This document shows, in pieces, positions 17,570 through 24,592 of a DNA stretch of 24,592 bases (position 1 is its first letter; each line of letters opens with the position of its first letter). The notes below the pieces were generated by a model, which made no database searches, had not been told where the DNA came from, and saw only the letters and a program-made list of their open reading frames with translations. Source of the DNA: Phoronis australis (lineage: Eukaryota; Phoronida; Phoronidae); contig NMRA01001358.1 in the NCBI GenBank assembly GCA_002633005.1, positions 1 through 24,592 of the forward strand, written 5' to 3'. The translations under genes and the position numbers were made by a program.

Positions 17570-19570
17570 AGTCGATCAACATGGCCAACATATCCTTGAT
17601 CTGGTTTGGCAAGGGGGCAAGCAGGACCTAGGTGATAAAAATCAGACTTGCTAAAATCAAGCCTCACGAACTCTAACACGGCCAACAATTGATCATCAAT
17701 TTTTTCAATACCGAATCTGAAAGCCATTCAACAAAATCCACAAAATCAGGGATGACAAGGATAAGAAACATAGAGCATCAGATCTGCAAAGTTTTAAAAT
17801 TCAACTTGCCTGAGCTGAAACAATTCTTAACAGAAACACTTTATTATTGTTAAATGCCTAGCACCAAATTAGCATAGTGATACATTAAGAATTATACTAA
17901 TTGCAGAAAGACGGTCAAATACCTGGAAAATTTGCATACTTCAATCAGGATTAAATAATAACAGTTTCATTTTTTAAATAATAACAGTTTCTTTATGACT
18001 ACATAATGTACCCTCTGTAAACAACAGCAGCAGATTTAATTATAACAGGCAATAATCATGACAAAATGGCAATTCCCAAAAATGTGCATATTCCTCAGAG
18101 GTAGATGTCATTTTTTAAGCATGTCAACTGCAATTATTTGTTCAGCATCTCATCATGGAACCGGAATTGAATTCGAATGCAGTATGATCAAAACAGGCAT
18201 ACTTAAGTACACTACAATATATACCACCAGTTTCCACAAAAGTTATTGTGATATTTAAACAAACAGAAGTGTATGCTGTAGCCAACAATGTTATAGGAAA
18301 AGCTGATTTCCAATCTCAGTGTGTATGTGGGCAGGTACGGGCACTAAAAAATGATCACAAGCAGTGAGAGTGCGGCAATGAGACCTCTTCTTGAGGGTCC
18401 ACCCACTTTTAGTCTATATATAAATATATTCTCCAGTTTGGGGCAGCCACTAAAATACGACCAGCCAAAGTTGAATTTTCTTGGTGAGAGACAATGGTTT
18501 ATTTTGGTGTTGTCCATCATATTTATATTAAATTTCGCAATGCATTTTGTGTGAACATAGAGTGAAAGTAGAATCAGCTGTTCAACAACATAATGGTATA
18601 CCCTTTGTTGGCTACTTTCAAAATTTTATACGATACAACCTCTGACACTGAGCAAAAATAATTTAAAAGTTCATTGTGCCAAACTAGAGAATTTTTACCA
18701 TGCATTGAATATTTTTTCATTTCTGATAGGTTTTCAAAGTTTTTGAGCATGCACATTCACCAATAATTAGTCCCCAGAATGCTTGCGCAGTCACACACCA
18801 GTGACGGATAAATAGCTAGAGAACATTAAGCATCTCTCAAAGTAGAAAGTCAGAAGAAGTATCTATAACTTAAAGTTCGAAAGGCCACAGTTATTACAGG
18901 ATATGCCAGGAGGGTTATTAGCATCCCTCTTGACACTGGAAACAAAAAATAAGCTGTAGAAGGCACACTCCTACCACCTGGCTTGTACATTCCCTTACAT
19001 ATAGAGAAAGGTCAACAATATACCGTGAAGCACTTACACACAGTAAAATCACGTTATAACAAAACCTCTCAAGACTTTTGAAAAAACCCGTTGTATCTGA
19101 AGTTAAATTTAACCAAAGTAATTTCCAAGTGGTATACCTGTCTTAGGACAAGAATGTTATGAGTGAGTAAACGTTAAAAACGGGCTCATTCTAACAAGGT
19201 TTGACTGTAGTAGAATTTTGGCTGGTTACACCTTAAGTAACAGTGACAATTTAAAAAAATAAAACAAAAAATAACTTTAAATATCTCTCCTTCAAGGTAG
19301 TATTGTATTCATGTATTACCTGCTCATGCATTGGTTTACTGTTTAACAAACATAGACCACAGAGAGAACTTTATCTAAAGAGATGCTATGTTTATCTGAA
19401 ATAAAAGTTGTTGAAGAAAACTATTCAGATTTGCATCAATTATTATTTGTTGTTTGAATTTTTCTACATTTTCTTATTCTGGCTATGGGCCTGTATTGTA
19501 AATTGTACTAAAATGCCACAATTTACATTGACTTTAAAATAAAGTTGTTTTAAGCCAAGATGAACGTGAC
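17570..19570. other. Gene-poor AT-rich stretch
   Basis: About 2 kb of AT-rich sequence holds only short open frames and no recognised family. If the minus-strand pseudogene at 19571-20396 once had further exons, they would lie here after its GTATGT donor (19566-19571), but none was recognised. A word duplication (TTAAATAATAACAGTTTC, twice, about 17951-17993) is a local repeat. Confidence 0.4.
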
Positions 19571-20396
19571 ATACCTCAACCTCCACTAAGCTACTTGACA
19601 GGACATACGATATCACTCCCTATACCAGACAAAGAGGCTGACTTCTAGATTGCATGCACAGGACATTATAACAGAAATTCTTGGTATTATGCTATCTACC
19701 TTCTTTCCTCTTGACCTATTGTCAGGAGTTAACATAACCCCTACAATAAAGGAGAACAACACTGGAAATTTAAGTTTCATCTCATTGACAATGATGGTTC
19801 AGTCAAACTGGAATAACGTGTCATAAGAGTTTTTGTTCTTTACATGCAAGTGAGAAATACGTCCATGCTTTGAGCCAGTTATGGATTCGGCTATAGCATC
19901 ATTTTCCTTCATACGTTGTTCTGTAATGGCATATTTGAGTTCTTCATACTTCAAAATACTAGAAGCTCTTTCAGCAACCTTCTTTTCAGACGAAAATGCA
20001 CTTGTAGATTTCGAGAAGTGTTCAGTGCTAAATCACTGCAAATATTCTCATCAGCTGGTGAGCGTTTCTGTACTTCTTGAACAGCTGATGCTGGCTGGAG
20101 CTCAATAACTTTGCGACGGGTTTCTCTGCACTGGTCACCTCTAACTTCAGATCTGGCCGAGGGTAGAGTTGGTCTCTCCACCGCACAACGTTTGGGTCTG
20201 CACAACTTCTGAGTTTGTTTAATTTTTGATTGGAAATGAGTCACTTTGGTGTGAATCGTCTGTAAGAGTCTTTCACAATTTATGCAGATAATCCCCTCAA
20301 AAATATTGACACCACCATACAATGCTAAACGAAAAACGTCCCTTTGGTGAGTAGACAGTTGCAGACACATCAAGATCGACTCTGAGTCTTCACAGG
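19571..20396 (-). pseudogene. Uncharacterised multi-copy family gene, disabled
   Basis: The minus strand reads CEDSESILMCLQLS, then FEGIICINCERLLQTIHTKV (a CxxC followed by a coiled coil), FQSKIKQTQKLCRPKR and a Ser/Pro-rich linker. In another frame it continues SEKKVAERASSILKYEELKY, then ENDAIAESITGSKHGR, then LFQFD-stop-TIIVNEMKLKFPVLFS and TPDNRSRGKK. A third frame gives GVISYVLSSSLVEVE up to a GTATGT donor. The layout (zinc-knuckle and coiled coil, then an FxW..I..E...K.P.L block, then an SxxQ..iSyvL block) recalls orphan proteins present in many copies in invertebrate genomes, an identification from memory only. The internal TGA (for the expected W), a TAG and two frameshifts make it a pseudogene. 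The upstream exon with the first CxxC was not found. Confidence 0.5.
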
Positions 20397-20965
20397 TGCA
20401 TTAGCCTACTTGACACGCCTTGATCACCTGAAAAGTTTGAGCTGTATCTTAACAACTTATCAAACACAAGCACAGTCTTCAGCCTCTGGCTCACACAAAG
20501 TAACAATTGATCACATCAAAAACCTAAAAACACTCTGGCGAAGTTGTAGTGAAGGCTGTAAAGACAGAAGACAATAATAAAGGCAAGGCTAATCAGCTTA
20601 GCACCACAGGCGCTTACCACGGTATTTTTTTAAACATAGGGCTGCCCAACACGCTCGCTCTTGGACTTGGCTTACTAGCCGGTCCCAGACCCAACTATGA
20701 CGACTTAGAAAGTTCACAATTTCGAACTTTATACAACTAACGTGGACATAAAACGTCTAAAATCAGAATTAGATTCAGGATGGGTCCAAATGCAATCCAT
20801 TAAAATGATTATTATTCCAGTGCAACAGAACACAAAGCAATATATACCCGGTACTTTTTCACGCACACAGTGAACCATTTTGTTTACATCGGAAATAAAA
20901 CCAAGGCATGCGCATTGATGCCCACACACGGAATTCCGTGTGTCGTTCATCCTGTTTCCACAGGG
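20397..20965. other. Unassigned stretch
   Basis: Short open frames (20549-20740 plus, 20729-20950 minus) show no family motif. No RNA gene or element terminus was recognised. Confidence 0.35.
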
Positions 20966-21376
20966 CCACTTTGCAGTATAGGTGGCGCTGTGTCAGAGGG
21001 TATTGAAGTGCCTGTTCTGCGTCTTTCAAGTTGTGAGCCTTTTGCTGACGTCATGTACGTTTTGTCTGCCTGCTGGTGACGCAGAGTTTCCAGGGTATAA
21101 TTAAATAGGCTAAAGTGGGTGCTCTGCCTCTTTAAGTTGTCAATTTTCTGCTCACTATTGTGTTTCGTCTACTTATTCATATGTGGCGCTGAGGTAGCTT
21201 GAAGTATTTGAATTTGATTAGAACTTAGCGTTGACTTAATTCTTATTTACCTGTGCATGAAGTCACCATTCCATCTTCCTTTGCACTTACATGATTTAGT
21301 GCCTCCTATTGCCGGTATTTATAAGAGTTCCAGAAAAGGCAACACAGGGGGCGCTGCAATTAGTTGAAGTACATCT
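20966..21376 (+). repeat. Old copies of the ~108-bp unit
   Basis: Three to four diverged units match the array at 15775-16765: GTGCCTGTTCTGCGTCTTTC, then GTGAGCCTTTTGCTGACGTCA (TGACGTCA intact at 21046-21053), TGTACGTTTTGTCTGCCTGC, then GGTGACGCAGAG. Further GGCGCTG cores lie near 20984 and 21185, and CACAGGGGGCGCTGCAATTAGTTGAAGTAC begins at about 21343, written here in two halves: CACAGGGGGCGCTG and CAATTAGTTGAAGTAC. Orientation is the same as in the main array. Confidence 0.75.
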
Positions 21377-22553
21377 TTCTATCAGTGGATCAGTAGAGCC
21401 CTACGAAAGATTCTGACATGGATATTACCGTGATGTATTTTCTTGGCGATGCAAAAGTCACCCAAATTACTTGTATTTTGGTTAAATAAGATTACATTGT
21501 TTTTGGAAATAATTGTGTTGAGTATGAGACGAAATTTCTGACTTAGGGGGTCCGAAGCAATTTTAATCATCGTTACTTTTTGAAATTTAATATTTCGTAT
21601 CTTGGTTTTAGTTTACTATTAGTAATGTGCAAAACTTGGGATCACCAAGCACCCTCAACAGTAACCTCTGGAAATCTTTACACTTACTAAAAAACACACA
21701 CTTCTAAATAAAGCTTGAAAAACCTGCATTCCGTAAAAGAGACGTGCCTCTGGTTTAGGATACACAGCGCTATAAAATTGGCCTCAGTTTGCAACATACT
21801 CTGGCAGTAGAGAAGGGTTTTTTCGTCTTGAAAAGAACTGACATTTCGTTATTCATCTTCAAAACCATGCTGGACTAATAAAATGACACGCCGTCACTAA
21901 GTCAACTTATAGACAATAACGAGGTACTAGTTCATTTCACGCCCAAAATCACATCTATGTTGACTGAGTAACACTTTGTGACCAATTAATGGTATGTGTC
22001 CTCAATAAAAACTAGGTTTTCTCTCACGGAAGTCGCTTTCAATGACCAAGTTCTTTTGAAAACGGAGTTCGTTGTGCGATGTCACTTTTATATTTTAGCG
22101 GCTTGAACTATGAACTACAAAATTTGAAAGTTATATTAGAACTGTGTCGAACACCGACACATATATTACTTACATTTTGTGTTGTGCCTCTCTCGTATTT
22201 AGTATGACTTCATTATGAACTTGATGTCGTTGCTATAACACACCTCAAACTCAACATTTCTCAAATTACGAAGTTTTTAGTTCTCTGAAATCAAAATAAA
22301 CGTTCAAAATGCGACGGGACGTTCGTAACTTTACGCTTATTGTTATTCTTTTTTAGTTGCAAATGTTCAGTTATTCTTATGCTACTGTCTTTGTTGCGTC
22401 TCAGTGCGCCTTTGTTACGTGGGAATGTGTGCGCGACTGTATGTGTCGGGCACTTCGCTAGCGACAGGCTTAGGAGAAGGGGGTTTCCTTCCTTTGCCTT
22501 CATGAAAATTGATCGTTATCATGTGCAATTGAACTGAAACGTATGCCTGATGA
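21377..22553. other. Non-coding stretch upstream of the gag-like frame
   Basis: Only short open frames occur and none is recognised. No long terminal repeat could be identified, although an LTR would be expected upstream of an intact retrotransposon gag. Confidence 0.4.
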
Positions 22554-22601
22554 GAGGAAATACACATTTTTGATGTTCAGTGGAGACTTGCTCTGTTACA
22601 T

Positions 22602-23432
22602 AGTGACCTTGTTCGCTTACCCGCATTTTCAGGTAGTGAGAGCTCGGGTATTTCCTTTCAACAGTGGTTAGGCGAAGTTCAGTGTTTGCAGGTTACGTTG
22701 CAAAACGATGATTTTCTGAAACAAGCGATCAGACGCTCGTTGAGGGGCAGTGCAGCTGAATTGCTTGAATGTGATTTGTCTGTAAACGAATTGCTTAGTA
22801 AGTTAAAGTCTAGATACGGTGATGTGTTACCTGTTGGGAAAATTGTTGAAAAATTCTACAGTTCTAGACAGGATAAAAATGAAAGCGTTACCCAATGGGC
22901 TTGGCGCTTAGAGAAATTTGTAGTTCAAATGAAAATGTCTGAATCATGCCCCATTCCGAAAGAGGCGCTGCCATCTGTGCTAAAATCACATTTTGTGTCT
23001 GGTTTGCAGTCAAATGACGTCAGACTTGGTCTAAAGCATTTTGTGGAACACAATAGTGAAGAATCATTTGACGAGCTACTGATTTGTGCCCGTCGTTTAG
23101 ACACTGAGTTCAGCAGAAAATCGCAGTCACATCACTCTTTTGATAGTGGTGATAAAACTGATAAAATGGTCACTATGATCGATGCATTGGCTAAAAGAAT
23201 AGAGAAACTTGAAGATAGATTCACTCGAAATAGGTCCAATGTTTTCAACGGGAACTCTGGGTTCCGCGGACAACCCTATGGTAATGTGAACCGGCAACGT
23301 TCAGAACAACAGAGTATTTGCCAGTCTACTGATGTGCGGGCTGACAACTCTTTACCCAGATTCGACGGCGTTTGTTTCCGGTGCCATGAATACGGTCATA
23401 GGGCTGCCAATTGCACGGTTGCTTTAAAGTCC
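22602..23432 (+). CDS. Ty3/gypsy-type gag-like protein (PNMA/ZCCHC-like)
   Basis: Gag proteins of this type form the capsid of LTR retrotransposons and have been domesticated several times in animals. The frame is open from 22554 and shows similarity from about 22602: LVRLPAFSGSE, FQQWLGEVQ, then LKQAIRRSLRGSAAELL, a KSRYGD block and an FYSSRQ...ESVTQWAWRLE block, the order seen in PNMA-like capsid domains. A basic linker leads to the zinc knuckle CFRCHEYGHRAANC (CX2CX4HX4C, 23373-23414). There is no ATG at the N-terminus and an AG precedes 22602, so the start is either on an upstream exon or lost. The frame stays open to 23762 but loses similarity after the knuckle. No protease or RT follows. 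Confidence 0.8.
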
Positions 23433-23762
23433 TTCTCTCAAACTGCCCATGTGGTTCCAGTATTCGAAAATACTTACTACATAAAATCTTATTTTCGACA
23501 CCCTTTCTTTGTATTCTTTTCGCCTTTCTTGCCAAAAGCGATTTTTGAACAGCATTTGACCCTTCTCTCTGAGCATATGATTACCGGTTGTCATCGGTTA
23601 TTTCCGTACCCACATTTCCGGCTCATCAGTTCAGGAACTTGTCCTGAAAGACCGCCATTTTTCCTTGTAACTGAATGTGCTATCGCTTGCTCGAAAAGTC
23701 TTCATCATTTTGTTTTGTTAGTTATATGTCGTGATTCGTTTGCATATGTAGTGTATTTATAG
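23433..23762 (+). other. Open frame extension after the gag knuckle
   Basis: The reading continues to TAG at 23760-23762, with a hydrophobic, Phe- and His-rich composition unlike the gag part and no recognisable pol motif. It is probably unrelated sequence that happens to stay open, for instance intron after an unseen donor or DNA beyond a truncation point. Confidence 0.4.
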
Positions 23763-24592
23763 TTTGTAGTTAGTGGTCGTTGATGTTTTTTGGAATGTTA
23801 CGCGTACTTAGTTTGTTAAAATAGCATTGGTGTTCAGTTTCTTGCGTAGGCCGGTCGAACCTAGGAACCAACTTATGGGTCGAAACTATTTTTTTTTTCG
23901 GTTTTATTTTTTTTTCTCGTTTTGAAAAAGTACTTTGCTATCATCGGAAAGGTAGTGCATTCTACTCAGTAAAAATCGAAAAGTATCAAAATCGGGGCAA
24001 GCAGTGTAAAGTTGTGGCGAAATTTGGGTCACTTTGTTTGGATCGCGTCGGCCATATTGGAGGACAGCGGGATAAGTTACGAGTTCAAAAATTTGTGTAA
24101 ATTGTTTTCGCCAACAAATTACGGTGAAATTTAGTTAGACATATCTTTACTTACTATTCTGCACGATTCAACAGTGTTCACCAAATTTCAGCCTCGCAGT
24201 TGTTACTAATTAAGTGATAAATGTGCTCACAATTCCCGTTGGACTTCGTCTCATTTCTTGCGGCACCGACAACATGGCGACTTTTGCTGAACTGAAAGGC
24301 ATGTTCAATCGGCTACTTTGTAATTTGTGAAGATTTAACGTTGATACATTTTGACAAACGCTGCTACAAAATAAGAAACTTTGTCCAATTTTCGTGTTTT
24401 TTGTGCAAAAATATAAGATTTATCCGAATTATTTTACTGTAAATTTCCCTTTCAGGTGATCTTACACTAAGCTAAAACAATGGTTGAAATAATTTTGAAA
24501 TGTTTTTTTGTTTGATTGTCAACTGCTGTTCAGGACTTGATTCGGTGTCACAAAATGATTCATATTTTTCTAAATTTTAAGTCTCAATTGCT
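23763..24592. promoter_or_regulatory. Possible promoter zone with opposed ATGGC motifs
   Basis: CCAATATGGCCGAC on the minus strand (start codon at 24053-24055) and ACAACATGGCGAC on the plus strand (start codon at 24274-24276) both resemble the YY1 site AANATGGCG that often overlaps start codons in animal promoters. Both open only short frames (9 and 19 codons including stop). They may be first exons of a divergent gene pair or upstream ORFs; no downstream exon is visible. T-runs occur near 23890-23915. The rest of the stretch is unassigned. Confidence 0.25.

Noticed and set aside
20729-20950. Cys-rich minus-strand frame as a third THAP domain
   Set aside because: The cysteine spacing does not fit Cx2-4C...CxxH and the conserved W/CSxHF landmarks are absent.

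Overview
This window looks like a piece of a metazoan nuclear genome, most likely an invertebrate and possibly a deuterostome such as a lancelet. The basis is a spliced SLC52-type riboflavin transporter gene, THAP-domain transposon remnants, hAT-like miniature elements, a non-LTR retrotransposon with an apurinic-type endonuclease, and a Ty3/gypsy (PNMA-like) gag gene. The sequence is AT-rich between genes. There are no operons, ribosome binding sites or bacterial features. The species assignment is inference only.

Layout. Bases 1-5.5 kb are mostly gene-free, with a tRNA-like SINE head (about 374-445), a G-rich hairpin, a hAT-like terminus, a strong 19-bp hairpin (1225-1283), and two copies of one interspersed repeat (about 1025-1206 and 5394-5574). 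Bases 5.55-7.7 kb, and perhaps up to 8.9 kb, are the wreck of a minus-strand LINE: endonuclease, linker and reverse transcriptase pieces can be read in order. It is broken by a 680-bp element with inverted ends carrying a decayed THAP domain (6454-7133) and by an 842-bp TTAA-flanked element full of CGTACG motifs (7733-8574). Bases 9-11.2 kb hold a fold-back pair of 16-bp minisatellites, a 69-bp palindrome and a 163-bp hAT-like miniature element with a perfect 5-bp target duplication.

Bases 12.1-14.9 kb are the main event. A riboflavin-transporter coding exon is split by a 1,511-bp element with 19-bp perfect inverted ends (12823-14333). Taking out exactly that interval rejoins the transporter in frame across its sixth membrane segment. 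The element carries the first part of a P-element-style THAP protein, itself split by a 750-bp insertion flanked by a 9-bp duplication. The transporter exon ends at a good splice donor at 14887; the last exon was not found.

Bases 15.8-16.8 kb are a degenerate array of about 108-bp units, each with a TGACGTCA palindrome and a GGCGC core resembling a CTCF site. Three or four older copies of the unit recur at 20.97-21.38 kb. Between them are a RecQ-like helicase remnant (16.97-17.22 kb), a second hAT-like miniature element (17290-17564), a long AT-rich stretch, and a minus-strand pseudogene (19.57-20.40 kb) of an uncharacterised multi-copy family with an N-terminal zinc-knuckle-like and coiled-coil region. 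The window closes with a gag-like reading frame (about 22.6-23.4 kb, CCHC knuckle present, no pol seen) and a possible promoter zone near 24.05-24.3 kb.

Overall, one probable host gene is embedded in nested mobile elements, many of which keep legible DNA-binding domains or terminal structures. No function call here was confirmed by a database search.
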